The notes under the pieces: generated by a model
Told to the model about the DNA's origin: nothing
The model's database searches: none
Seen by the model: only the letters and a program-made list of their open reading frames with translations
Shown here: positions 42,267 through 51,203 of the stretch, in pieces
How positions within the stretch are numbered: the first letter of the stretch is position 1
Layout of the letters: each line of letters opens with the position of its first letter
Translations under genes and position numbers: made by a program
NCBI RefSeq assembly: GCF_000730285.1
Contig: NZ_CP007174.1
Location: forward strand, 682,001-746,000
Origin: Candidatus Nitrososphaera evergladensis SR1
GTDB lineage: Archaea; Thermoproteota; Nitrososphaeria; Nitrososphaerales; Nitrososphaeraceae
Length of the DNA stretch: 64,000 nucleotides
Reading direction: 5' to 3'

Positions 42267-43127
42267 TTGCAGCAAAAAAAGACACCAGGCGGCCGGTCGA
42301 CGACCGCCACCACGCTTGCGGCAGTCCTGCCGGCCGTCGTTGTTGCAGGGCTGCTGGTCTTGACGGCGTCAGGCGACCTAAAGGCGCCAATCGAAGACCT
42401 GACCGTGGCGGCTGCTTCTTTATCGGCTGCGGCAATTTCGATTCCCGTGATGCTTGGACAAAAGACCCGCCACGGATACAAGCCGTTTCTGGCGCTGTCT
42501 GTCGGACTTGCACTCTGGGCTGTAGCCGAGATACTGTGGGCATACTTTGAGCTTGTGGCAGGAATCGAAGTCCCGTACCCGTCAGTGCCTGACATATTCT
42601 ATCTGTCCGGCTACGCGTTTGTCGCACTGTTTCTGTTCTCGCTCTACCGGGTCTCTCCAAGGGCGTTTGAGAACAAGATGGTAGTAATAGTAATCGCAAT
42701 TACCGTCGAGTCGTTCTTTCTCAACTTTTTCCTCATACAGCTGGTGGAAAACATTGTAGGGTTTGCGCAGCCGACGGCAGACGACTGGCTGCTACTTGCC
42801 GTCAGCGTCGCTTACCCGCTTCTTGACGGCATCCTGCTTGTGCCGGCGGCGGTCCTGATAACGGGATACCAGCTTGGCATAATGAGCAGGTTCTCAATTT
42901 TGCTCTTTGCAGCGGCGGTAGTGCTCTTTGCCGTGGGCGACACTGGATTCAGCTACTTTGCGCTGACCGACTTTGCCGCGCTGCAGGATGAAAAGGTGTG
43001 GAACACGTTCTATGCCGTGTCGTACGTGCTATTTGCCGGCTCGCTACTTAGCGTTCTTTTAGAGATGCGCGCAAGCCCCAAGCAAGTTGGCGGGATAAAG
43101 GCCGGGGCAACAAAAGACTACTACTAA
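42267..43127 (+). CDS. Polytopic membrane protein, unknown
   Basis: 286 residues with seven or eight predicted helices. The N-terminus carries a GGRSTTATTLAAVLPAVVVAG helix; later parts include HGYKPFLALSVGLALWAVAEILWAYF (parts) and YPSVPDIFYLSGYAFVALFLF. The PSVPDIFYLSGY segment recurs in membrane domains linked to archaeal signalling proteins. The TTG at 42267 follows CCTATAAAG (42229-42237) by about 30 bases, supporting a leaderless start. No partner domain is present; a sensor or transporter role cannot be decided. Confidence 0.65.
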   Translation: MQQKKTPGGRSTTATTLAAVLPAVVVAGLLVLTASGDLKAPIEDLTVAAASLSAAAISIPVMLGQKTRHGYKPFLALSVGLALWAVAEILWAYFELVAGIEVPYPSVPDIFYLSGYAFVALFLFSLYRVSPRAFENKMVVIVIAITVESFFLNFFLIQLVENIVGFAQPTADDWLLLAVSVAYPLLDGILLVPAAVLITGYQLGIMSRFSILLFAAAVVLFAVGDTGFSYFALTDFAALQDEKVWNTFYAVSYVLFAGSLLSVLLEMRASPKQVGGIKAGATKDYY

Positions 43128-43139
43128 TGATAATGGCGT

Positions 43140-43946
43140 CTAGGGGAACCCGAGTCCCCTGCCGGACGCAAACCCTACTGCAATGTAGAGGAGCGCAGAC
43201 GCAGCCAGCGTAAGCACCCAAACAAGCTTGTTCCACGCAAATATCTTTTGCCCGTCAAGACCCATGAATGGTATCAGGTTAAAGATGGCTATCCATGCGT
43301 TGAACCTTGCGCCCACCACCAGCAGCTGCGAAGGAGAATCTGATAGCATGAACGCAAGCAGCATTCCGGTGCAAAGAGCTACGTTGGTGAGCGGGCCCAC
43401 AAGCGATATCTTGCCGTTTCTGCGCTCGCTTATTGACCCGCTTATGAACACTGCTCCCGGCGCTATGAACTTGAACGGAAAGAACGGAAGGGCCGACATT
43501 GCAGTCACTATTGCGCCAAAAAATATCACGCGAAATTCCGCCCATGCCCTGTAGAACTGGGCAAGGAATTTGTGCGCAAGCTCGTGGAGCAAAAACGCGC
43601 TTACAAATATTGCAATGTACGCAGGCTGGAAGCGAAAGCCAAAAAGCGACATGCCAACAGCCGCTACAAGCGTCATGCCAATGGCAAGGTGGGCTATCTC
43701 CGTCTTTGAGAACCTGAGCAGAACCGTGTTTTTCACAATGTTTGCAGCCCGCTCGCCCACGCTTCCTCCTCCCATGCCGCTTACGTACTCTACAAACTCC
43801 CTGTCCTTCTCAGGCTGGCGCATAAAGTCGTTTATGAACAGGCAGTTATGGTTTGGAGGCAGCCTGTGTTCTGAGCAGAAGTAGCCCTTGCAGTAGCGAC
43901 ACCTGAACGGAATCTCTTCCTCCCTGCCGCATATCCCGCACTCCAA
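43140..43946 (-). CDS. AN1-type zinc finger fused to an M50 (site-2-like) metalloprotease
   Basis: 268 residues. Residues 3-35 form an AN1-type finger (CGICGREEEIPFRCRYCKG, then YFCSEHRLPPNHNC) in the order CxxC, CxxC, Cys, His, His, Cys. Then follow about 65 charged residues and six membrane helices with HELAHKF (HExxH) and a second metal motif near FMGLDGQKIFAW (the LDG element of M50). M50 peptidases cut membrane proteins in regulated proteolysis. The fused finger should sit in the cytosol and may bind ubiquitin-like or other proteins; this is inference. The gene stands alone between a membrane gene and a DUF2024 gene. Confidence 0.85.
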   Translation of the reverse strand: MECGICGREEEIPFRCRYCKGYFCSEHRLPPNHNCLFINDFMRQPEKDREFVEYVSGMGGGSVGERAANIVKNTVLLRFSKTEIAHLAIGMTLVAAVGMSLFGFRFQPAYIAIFVSAFLLHELAHKFLAQFYRAWAEFRVIFFGAIVTAMSALPFFPFKFIAPGAVFISGSISERRNGKISLVGPLTNVALCTGMLLAFMLSDSPSQLLVVGARFNAWIAIFNLIPFMGLDGQKIFAWNKLVWVLTLAASALLYIAVGFASGRGLGFP

Positions 43947-44029
43947 CTACGTGAAGACATACGCATTTCCAAGATAAAAATAGCGCCGGCCAAAAAATTA
44001 AAAGTCGTTCCTTCTAACCTTGGGCATAT

Positions 44030-44359
44030 ATGCAACTTGAACCCTACCACGGTGGACGCAAGAAGGTCGTAGTATACAACACGTATGCTGACGGAGGCCG
44101 GCTTCATTTTGACGTCTTTATTCCGACGGACAAGTCAAACGCCGGACAGGTTTCAAAGGACATGGACGCCCAGGCGGTGGAATACGCCAAAGAGTTCCTG
44201 AAGCTGATAGGCAAGCAGTCCACCGGCGACAACATGATGGTGAACATCTGCGAGCGCTGCCACATCGACGACACTTCGCTTTACTCAAACGAGCTGTGGC
44301 AGCTTCCCGGAAAAGAAGTGTTCATCTGGCCGATGGAAGGCTGTCCCAAGCCAAACTAG
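44030..44359 (+). CDS. DUF2024 family protein
   Basis: 109 residues. The DUF2024 pattern is clear: VVYNTYADGGRLHFDVFIP, AVEYAKEFLKLIGKQS, CERCHIDD and a short C-terminal strand VFIWPMEGC. These are small soluble proteins of unknown role in bacteria and archaea, with an approximate two-domain thioredoxin-like look. CxxC and later Cys could bind a metal. The ATG at 44030 follows a box-like TTAAAAG run at about 44000. Convergent with 44374. Confidence 0.8.
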   Translation: MQLEPYHGGRKKVVVYNTYADGGRLHFDVFIPTDKSNAGQVSKDMDAQAVEYAKEFLKLIGKQSTGDNMMVNICERCHIDDTSLYSNELWQLPGKEVFIWPMEGCPKPN

Positions 44360-44373
44360 TAGTACAAGCACTG

Positions 44374-44982
44374 TTATTCCTGCTCTGGCTTGTACCCAAA
44401 ATTTTTCAGCTCTTTTAGAAAAGTCCAAGGTTCTCTTGCATCCGCGTTCTTGCCAAGGCGGTAGAGCGCCCTTGTAAGGCTGCTTTTCTCCTTTGCAAAG
44501 GAGCTTGGGACGTGCATTGCAAGCAAGAACCCCTTTGTCGCAAACACGTCCTTCCAGTCTTTCGGGTAAGGCACGTGAACGGGCGTAAAGTCAAGCGGTA
44601 TTGCCTCATGGGGCGGCCTGAGCTGCGGGTCGCGGTTTTGCCACAAATATCCAACATAGCCGGGGCTTGCGTCCTTGGCGCTTTTTCTGGGCTTTGTCAC
44701 CTGCTCCATAATCGCCGGGTCGTGCGTCCTTCCGACCACTACAAACGTGGTTCCGCCGTACCTTTTTGCCGCTGCCTCTCTTTTTGCAGCTTCTCTTGGG
44801 GCAGCGGCGCCACCGCCTTTCTTGCCAAAAAAGCCCGTGATATGCACCTGAATTACGGTTCTTTCGGGCTTGTATCCAAACAGCTTTAGGTATTCAAGGA
44901 TCTCTTGCCTCCTGTTGGGTGGGACCTCTCTTGCCACAACATGCTCAGCAACAGCTCTCTGAGCTTTGGATGCCGATTCCAT
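44374..44982 (-). CDS. Conserved-looking soluble protein, unknown
   Basis: 202 residues from ATG 44982 (MESASKAQRAVAEH); the frame is open further upstream but would run into the 45133 region. Visible parts are ILEYLKLFGYKPERTVIQVHI, a Gly/Ala/Lys-rich linker (GFFGKKGGGAAAPREAAKRE), a TFVVVGRTHDPAIM strand and PYPKDWKDVFATKGFLLAM. The end has NFGYKPEQE, echoing the early FGYKPER, so the protein may contain two weakly similar parts. No family is recognised. Confidence 0.6.
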   Translation of the reverse strand: MESASKAQRAVAEHVVAREVPPNRRQEILEYLKLFGYKPERTVIQVHITGFFGKKGGGAAAPREAAKREAAAKRYGGTTFVVVGRTHDPAIMEQVTKPRKSAKDASPGYVGYLWQNRDPQLRPPHEAIPLDFTPVHVPYPKDWKDVFATKGFLLAMHVPSSFAKEKSSLTRALYRLGKNADAREPWTFLKELKNFGYKPEQE

Positions 44983-45132
44983 GCATATGTTTCTCTTGCA
45001 TTTGTAAAAACAGTTTTTATCTGATTTACACAGTAAAGATAATAAGCAAAAACCATAGAGCTTGCTCTTGTCTTGCACGTAGCAATAACGAAAAAGCCTG
45101 AATCCGTGCGCTATACCTTTACGTGGTGCTGC

Positions 45133-45282
45133 ATGAAGATGGCAGGGGCCAAGGAAAAGAACATGGTCAGGGTCACGCCGGATGGCTCTGTGGAACTGTA
45201 TGACAAAAAGGGCGAGCTTGTAGACCCTGACATGACAAGGTGCCCCTTCTGCAAGACTGCTATCGTGATATCGCACGGCTGA
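45133..45282 (+). CDS. Small CxxC protein, unknown
   Basis: 49 residues from ATG 45133 (MKMAGAKEKN). A CxxC (TRCPFCKTAI) near the C-terminus could bind a metal with partners in trans or in a dimer. A box-like CTATACC lies about 22 bases upstream, which supports this start over GTG 45073. No family is recognised; convergent with the cyclase gene. Confidence 0.5.
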   Translation: MKMAGAKEKNMVRVTPDGSVELYDKKGELVDPDMTRCPFCKTAIVISHG

Positions 45283-45308
45283 TTGGTGTACACAAGGCCC
45301 GTCGCCTT

Positions 45309-45974
45309 TTATTGGGCCAAATCGACAATGTACAGGCTGTAGCCCGTTTCTGAAAACATGGGCGCACCCTTTACCTCGGAAAAAGCATAGCCGGGGACGT
45401 TCTTTGCCATTTCATACAGCCCCTGGCCTATCACCACCCCGCACGGCGGGGCAAGCGGGTTCATCTTGGAGGCCATGTTGACCGGCGAGCCAAAGATGTC
45501 GTTTACGGACGACGTGGACATCCTTGCCACCACCACTGCGCCGTACTCGCAGCTTATCCTATACTTTATTTCCGGCAGGCCTTCCTTTCCCAGAAGCGCG
45601 TTCAGCTGCGGGCCCTTTTCAATCATGGCAAAGCAGCACCTCAGCACCTGCTCAAATGCCAATGCATCGCCGGACTCGGTCGCAGGAAAGTAGTACAGCA
45701 GGCTGTCGCCGATGTTCTTGACCACGACGGCGCCGTTGCGGGAGACGACATCAGCAAGGCCGTTAAGGAATATGCTGTAAAAGCGGCTGACCTTGTCTGG
45801 CGCCATCTTCATCGTGGCGGCAGTAGAGCCCACCATGTCGACGATGCCGACGCAATAGTTCCTCGTGGACGAAAAGAACTGGAGCAGGAGGTCTATCTGC
45901 TGCTTTTCCTTTACGTCATGCTCGGCGCCAGATTGTACAGCAGTGTGGGTTCTGTACTGGTCGTCACTTGACAA
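45309..45974 (-). CDS. Class III nucleotide cyclase (adenylate/guanylate cyclase family)
   Basis: 221 residues. The metal-binding aspartates are Asp46 (GIVDMVGST) and Asp90 (KNIGDSLLYYF). The base-contact pair is Lys86 and Asp159 (SVNDIFG), the pattern of adenylate rather than guanylate cyclases. In the VN-x-A-x-R motif the sequence is VNMASKM, so the usual transition-state Arg is Lys170. Activity is therefore uncertain. It has no membrane or sensor domain. Its start is 16 bases after the receiver gene, so with the histidine kinase it forms a three-gene unit. The product, if made, is probably cAMP, which would be the only second messenger clearly implied in this window. Confidence 0.85.
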   Translation of the reverse strand: MSSDDQYRTHTAVQSGAEHDVKEKQQIDLLLQFFSSTRNYCVGIVDMVGSTAATMKMAPDKVSRFYSIFLNGLADVVSRNGAVVVKNIGDSLLYYFPATESGDALAFEQVLRCCFAMIEKGPQLNALLGKEGLPEIKYRISCEYGAVVVARMSTSSVNDIFGSPVNMASKMNPLAPPCGVVIGQGLYEMAKNVPGYAFSEVKGAPMFSETGYSLYIVDLAQ

Positions 45975-45990
45975 TAATCAAAACACCAGT

Positions 45991-46377
45991 CTAGCTCTTG
46001 GCTGTAGAGGCTCGCAACTTGCCAATCTCTTCCACCTTTTCAAACAGATTCTCTATCCTAACCGGCTTTCTCAAACACGAATGCACGCCTTTTTTCACCA
46101 GCTCTGCCACCTCCGCGTCCGTGATGGATGAGGCGGTGAACAGGACTATGGGGCTGTCCCTTATCCTGCCTGACTGCACAAGCTTGTCAATCACGTCAAG
46201 GCCGGAGAAATCCGGCATTGCAATGTCAAGGAAGACAAGGTCAAACTTGCCGTCATTTATCATGACAAGCCCTTCCTTGCCGTTGTCGGACGAAGCCACC
46301 TCATGCCCGACGGTGGTGAGAACCTTGACGAGCAGGTCCGTTATGTCGTGGCTGTCGTCAATTATGAGGATTCTCAT
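45991..46377 (-). CDS. Response regulator receiver protein
   Basis: 128 residues from ATG 46377 (MRILIIDDSHDIT), a receiver domain alone. Acidic pocket Asp7/Asp8, phosphorylated Asp51 (LDIAMPDFSG) and the Lys in SCLRKPV are present. There is no output domain. A longer in-frame start at 46455 would overlap the kinase too far. It overlaps the kinase end by 20 bases, so translation is coupled; the partner is the kinase and the cyclase may be controlled by the phosphorylated receiver. Confidence 0.9.
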   Translation of the reverse strand: MRILIIDDSHDITDLLVKVLTTVGHEVASSDNGKEGLVMINDGKFDLVFLDIAMPDFSGLDVIDKLVQSGRIRDSPIVLFTASSITDAEVAELVKKGVHSCLRKPVRIENLFEKVEEIGKLRASTAKS

Positions 46378-48697
46378 TTTTTGTTTCTCTCGGTAGACTG
46401 AAATAAAAACTAGAGCCCTTGCCCTCTTCGGTGTCGACCCATATCTGGCCGCCAAGGCCGGTGACTATGCCCTTTGATATCGCAAGCCCAAGGCCGGTGC
46501 CGCCGTGCTTGCGCTTCAACGAGGTATCTACTTGGTAGAATTTCTTGAACAGGAACCTCTGCTTGTCCTTTGGGATCCCTGGCCCGTTGTCCCTGACGCC
46601 AAAGACAATGTCGCCGTCTCTTGCTTCCGCCGTGAGCTCTATCCTGCCTCCCACCTTGGGGACGAAATCGACAGAGTTGTACAAGAGCGCGTTCAGCACC
46701 TGTATTATCCTCGTCTCGTCAGACCGCAGCTTCAGGCCCGGCTGTGCATTTACTGCAAACTCGATGTTGTTTTCCTTCATCACAAACTCCAGGTCGCGCT
46801 CAACGTTCTTTATCACGCGGTCCACGTCCACCTCTCCGATGTTGAACTTGAATTCGTTCAGCTCCAGCTTTTGCGCGTCAAGCATGTCGCTCACCATTTT
46901 CTCAAGCTTGACCGCGTTCTTTTCAATGGTGTCGACTGCTGCACGCTGCTCGCCTGACAGCTTGCCAAGGATTGTGTTTGACTTTAGTGCATCGCACCAG
47001 CCTATGATGGGAGTGAGAGGCGTCTTGAGTTCATGCGACGCCATGCTGAGAAACTCGTCTTTCAGCTTGTCCTTGCGCCTGAGCTCCTTGTTTGTGACGT
47101 TCAGCTCTTCTACCTGCATCTTGATTATCTCGGCGTTTGCCCTGTCGCGTGCAAGCGCCTCATTCAGGCGCTCCTCTGTGTTTTTCAGGTTGGTGATGTC
47201 GCTGTGTATTGCGATGTACTGCTTGGGCTGGCCGTCGTCACCAAGGAACGGCACGATGGTGGTCTTGACCCAGTAGAAGCTCCCATCCTTGGCCCTGTTC
47301 TTTATCTCGCCTTCCCATATCTGGCCGGAGGTAATGGTCTTCCACATGTTCTCAAAAAATGCTGGCGGGTGGTATCCTGACTTTAAAATCCGGTGGTTCT
47401 GTCCTATGAGCTCCTGTTCCGAATATTTCGAGATCTCTGCAAACCTGCTGTTCACCTTTGTTATCGTGCCGTCTCGGTCGGTTACGGCCACGATGGCAGT
47501 TGCGTCCAGCGCGTTTGTCATGTCGGTGAGCTCTTTTGTGCGGTCGCGCACCAGCCGGTTCAGGTTCATGTTGGTCTCAAGCACGCTCTTTCGCATCATG
47601 TCAAACTGCTCTGCAAGCCTGCCTATCTCGTCGCCAGACTCGACTCCTACCCTATGGGTGTAGTCGCCCTTTGTGATCTTGTCGGCGGCGTCTCTGAGCC
47701 GAGTTATGGGCCTTGAGATGGTCTTTGACACGTACAGTGCTATGGTTACTACAACGCCCGTGATTATAACGCCTGCGATGAGGATAGCGTCGCGCAGCTG
47801 CGTTACGGGCTGAAATATCTCTGCCTCGTCAATCTCTGCCAGGAGCACGAACCCGAGGTCACGGGCGCAGTATGACGAGCCAACGATGGGGATGTTCCTG
47901 TAGTCGGGGTATACCGCAAAGATCTCGGCGCCTTCGTCAAAGCACTTGTTGACCGCAAGGGTATTGACCGTGGTCCGAAATGCGGCGTTCTCAATGAACC
48001 TTGACTCGGAAATGAGCGTCCTGTTGGCATTTACGAGGTAAACCTCGCCAGTCTCCCCGAGGCCCTTGCGGTTTAGCAGGATCTCGTCAAACTTTGCAGT
48101 GTCCATCGTGGCCATCATGACGCCTATCGCCGGCGCCGTGCCTATCTGGCCGTTTTTGTATATCGGGACGGTGACTATGGTCTTGCGCTGGCCGTTAACC
48201 TGGTCAAATTCAAGAAAACTCTCGTTCACCCCGCGCAGAAACCGCCTATCATGCGACAAGTCCGCGCCTTCCTCCGACCGGTCGGACGAAAAAAGCACGC
48301 GCCCGTCGATGCCCATCACCTTGACATTTTCAAGCCCTGCAGGGGTCCCGACCACCTGCCGAAAAGACTCTACGCCTGCCGTAAAGTCGTCTCTGTACTG
48401 CTGCATCCTCTGGCTGCTTGCCGCCGAACCGTTCTGGTTCAACTCTGCAATAGCATTTTGGAGCGCGCTGTTTGTGGACATCAGCCGTATCTGTTCTATT
48501 CTTGTGTCGATAAGCGAGCGTATGGCCGCGCCCCTGCCTGTGGACTCGCTTATCAGCTGGTCGCTGACTCTTTCGCGCAACTGGTTGTCCGCAGAGATAA
48601 AACTGATGAGGGCGACGGCAAAAAGGGTCGTTATGGCAAGAAAGAGGCTGACAAACGTGATCTTGGACCTGATGCTCAGGAAAACAGGCTGGTGCAA
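46358..48697 (-). CDS. Membrane sensor histidine kinase (dCache, HAMP, PAS, HisKA, HATPase)
   Basis: 779 residues. Order: membrane helix at about 12-35, an extracellular Cache-like domain of about 270 residues, a second helix near 310-330, HAMP, a PAS domain (VTDRDGTITKVNSRFAEIS), a linker helix, HisKA with the phosphorylated His in SMASHELKTPL, and HATPase boxes DNGPGIP and GTGLGLAIS. The extracellular part likely senses a small ligand. The next genes on the strand are the receiver and the cyclase, which suggests one pathway. The family is well known; the ligand is not. Confidence 0.95.
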   Translation of the reverse strand: MHQPVFLSIRSKITFVSLFLAITTLFAVALISFISADNQLRERVSDQLISESTGRGAAIRSLIDTRIEQIRLMSTNSALQNAIAELNQNGSAASSQRMQQYRDDFTAGVESFRQVVGTPAGLENVKVMGIDGRVLFSSDRSEEGADLSHDRRFLRGVNESFLEFDQVNGQRKTIVTVPIYKNGQIGTAPAIGVMMATMDTAKFDEILLNRKGLGETGEVYLVNANRTLISESRFIENAAFRTTVNTLAVNKCFDEGAEIFAVYPDYRNIPIVGSSYCARDLGFVLLAEIDEAEIFQPVTQLRDAILIAGVIITGVVVTIALYVSKTISRPITRLRDAADKITKGDYTHRVGVESGDEIGRLAEQFDMMRKSVLETNMNLNRLVRDRTKELTDMTNALDATAIVAVTDRDGTITKVNSRFAEISKYSEQELIGQNHRILKSGYHPPAFFENMWKTITSGQIWEGEIKNRAKDGSFYWVKTTIVPFLGDDGQPKQYIAIHSDITNLKNTEERLNEALARDRANAEIIKMQVEELNVTNKELRRKDKLKDEFLSMASHELKTPLTPIIGWCDALKSNTILGKLSGEQRAAVDTIEKNAVKLEKMVSDMLDAQKLELNEFKFNIGEVDVDRVIKNVERDLEFVMKENNIEFAVNAQPGLKLRSDETRIIQVLNALLYNSVDFVPKVGGRIELTAEARDGDIVFGVRDNGPGIPKDKQRFLFKKFYQVDTSLKRKHGGTGLGLAISKGIVTGLGGQIWVDTEEGKGSSFYFSLPRETKNENPHN

Positions 48698-48750
48698 GAC
48701 GTGATAGATCGCACAGCCTGAGAAATAAAAACGATGTCCGCGTATACACT

Positions 48751-51099
48751 TTACTTTCCAAGCATCCTTCTTACAAACGACGTGGCATGATACATGCCTG
48801 GAATGCCAAAGTCCCTTGCAATCATGACCGGGCAGTGGAACCGCTTGAGCATCTGAAGCATCTGCGGGTTGTCAAGGACAGAGAACCTGCCGATGCTTGC
48901 ACCCATCACCACGATGTCCGGCCTGTACGCATCGATTGCAGAAAACACGTTTGCGGCAGACTCTTGCATACTGGCACCCAGGTGCACCTCTGTCAGGTCG
49001 ACTCCAAGCTGCGACAAGTAATCAGGCTTCATGGCTACGCTTCCGTCCGTCTCTTCTTCCTTTTTGCTCACGGAAACTAGGTTGACCTTGAACCTGCCAG
49101 AGTGCTCAAGCCAGCTTGTGATCTTTAGGACAAGGTTTGCGTGCGGCCCGCCGTCGTATATCACTACCATGTTCTTCTTTTCCTCGGCAGGCACCGCGTG
49201 CATCTCAAGGTCCGCCTCGACCTGCTCGCGCACCGGCTCCATTTCCAACTCGTCGCTTTCGGCCGCTATTGCCAAAATGTCGCAAGTGGCAAGGGTCAAA
49301 AGCTTTTTGTTCCTGCGCAGCGTCTCAAGATCGGCTATCAGCAGGTTTACCTTTTGCTCCTCTATGGTCGCCAGCATCGCCTCTGTCGCGTCATGCGATA
49401 TCCTGACCAGATAGTGGCTTGGCACGCCTCTTTTCTCAAACACCTCCTCAAGTGGCTGAAATGCCCGCCGGGCACTTTCCGCAAAGGCCGTGCCGGCAGA
49501 AAGCGGGGTCTGGAGGGGAACCGTGATTATGCGAAGCACGTTCACTTCTCCCGCCGTCTCCCTTGCTATTCGAGTCGCGTATTTCGCCAGCCTGTCGGGG
49601 TTTTCCGGGCTGTACATAAGAAGCACTCTGTAGGCGCGCCGCTCTTCTGCGCCCTGCTGAGTGACAAGGGGCGCATAGTGCTCCACTTCCTTTTTGAACG
49701 TGTACATGCGGTACAGGACAAAGCCGACAAGTATCCACAGGATGGTGATGACCCAGCTGAGCGGCTGCGTGACAAGGAGGTAGATGGCAAGTCCAAGCTT
49801 CAAGACTATTCCAATTACCGGTATCAGGGGGAACAGCGGGGTCTTGAAGCCATAGTCAAGCTTGTTGCCGTACATCCTGCGAATAGTGATGACAGAGACG
49901 TTGACCTGCGTGAAAAGGAGGAGGAATATCACGCCGGCCGCAAGGGCGATGTCGTTGAGCGGCAGCGCGTATGCCATGACGGCCATTATTATGCCTGAAA
50001 CGATGGCGGCAACGTAGGGCGTCTTGTTCACTGGGTGTATTTCGCTGAGCTTGTGGGGAAGGTTGTAGTTTCTGCCCATTGCAAGGGCGACCCTTGCCGA
50101 TGAAAACGTGGTGGCGTTGAGCGCGGCAAGGGTGGACACGATGCCGCCTGCAAGGACCACGAACGCGCCGTACGGCATGAAAAGGTCGACAGCCCTGCTT
50201 ATGCCAAGCTCCGCGTTGTCGCCTCCTATGAACTTCCACGCTGGCGTGCCGTCAGGCGCGTTTGTTGCGGCCAGCGCCACAAATGCCATCAGGCAGTACA
50301 GTGTAACCACGATTGCAAGTGAGATGAATATTGCCTTTGGTATGTTGCGCTTTGGGTTCTTGACCTCTTCGCCCGTCTGGACTATTATCTCGTAGCCCTC
50401 AAACGCAATGAACGTAAGGCCCATCGCTGCCACCATGCCGCTTATGCCAAGCGGCAAGAATTGTTCGGAAAACCGCTGCTCCCATCCCGGATTGTTCAGT
50501 ATGCCCCACAGGCCAAACGCAAGGATGGCCAATATTGCGCCAAGCTGCACCAGAGTCACTGCGGTGCCTGCTTTGCCGGTTTCAGACGTGCCCTTGACGT
50601 TGACGTATGTAAATGCCGCTATCGAGGCCACCGCTATCAGCTTGTCGACGGGAAATATCCCAAGGAGCATCTGCGACGGAAGCACGCCTGCAACATTGAG
50701 CAGGCTGTACGCAAACGAGCCAAAGCCCACGGCGTAGAGGCTCCCTGCAACAATGTGGGCAAACCACGCCATCCACCCGCTGATGAACGCGTTTGGTCTT
50801 GGCAGGCCCTCGCGTATCCACAGGTAGCCGCCGCCGGCCTCCGGCATTGCCGAGCCAAGCTCCGCGTACACCATGGCCGTGAAAAGCGTGATGATGCCGT
50901 TTATCACAAACGCAATTATCACTGCGCTTCCTGCAAGCCCTATGGCAGGCCCCGTGAGAACAAATATGGCGCCCCCTATCATGGCGGCTATTCCGACCAT
51001 TACGACGTCGGTCAGGCCAAGAGTGCGTACCAACTGGTGCTGGCCGTGAGCTTCAGCAGCCGCAGTTGGCCGCTGCCCTCCGTCAGCCGGTGCAGACAA
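48751..51099 (-). CDS. APC-family permease fused to two UspA-like domains
   Basis: 782 residues. The first 470 form an amino acid/polyamine/organocation (APC) transporter with about 12 helices. Markers are MIGGAIFVLTGPAIGLAG, PEAGGGYLWIREGL and EGYEIIVQTGEEVKNPKRNIPKA (read in parts). The C-terminal 300 residues carry two UspA-like domains in tandem: AYRVLLMYSPENPD...IVVMGASIG-type segments, ending in PVMIARDFG. A fused Usp often binds nucleotides and regulates transport in response to energy or stress. The substrate is not identified. The gene follows the histidine kinase on the same strand but is separated from it by 53 bases and probably has its own promoter. Confidence 0.92.
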   Translation of the reverse strand: MSAPADGGQRPTAAAEAHGQHQLVRTLGLTDVVMVGIAAMIGGAIFVLTGPAIGLAGSAVIIAFVINGIITLFTAMVYAELGSAMPEAGGGYLWIREGLPRPNAFISGWMAWFAHIVAGSLYAVGFGSFAYSLLNVAGVLPSQMLLGIFPVDKLIAVASIAAFTYVNVKGTSETGKAGTAVTLVQLGAILAILAFGLWGILNNPGWEQRFSEQFLPLGISGMVAAMGLTFIAFEGYEIIVQTGEEVKNPKRNIPKAIFISLAIVVTLYCLMAFVALAATNAPDGTPAWKFIGGDNAELGISRAVDLFMPYGAFVVLAGGIVSTLAALNATTFSSARVALAMGRNYNLPHKLSEIHPVNKTPYVAAIVSGIIMAVMAYALPLNDIALAAGVIFLLLFTQVNVSVITIRRMYGNKLDYGFKTPLFPLIPVIGIVLKLGLAIYLLVTQPLSWVITILWILVGFVLYRMYTFKKEVEHYAPLVTQQGAEERRAYRVLLMYSPENPDRLAKYATRIARETAGEVNVLRIITVPLQTPLSAGTAFAESARRAFQPLEEVFEKRGVPSHYLVRISHDATEAMLATIEEQKVNLLIADLETLRRNKKLLTLATCDILAIAAESDELEMEPVREQVEADLEMHAVPAEEKKNMVVIYDGGPHANLVLKITSWLEHSGRFKVNLVSVSKKEEETDGSVAMKPDYLSQLGVDLTEVHLGASMQESAANVFSAIDAYRPDIVVMGASIGRFSVLDNPQMLQMLKRFHCPVMIARDFGIPGMYHATSFVRRMLGK

Positions 51100-51203
51100 C
51101 TTAGCAGTGCACTCAATAGCTTGGGAAATAAACGTTTACCATCTCTGTATATAGAGAAGTGAGAAAAACGTTATCACGGCGCCATGCCTTAGTACGCCAT
51201 ACA

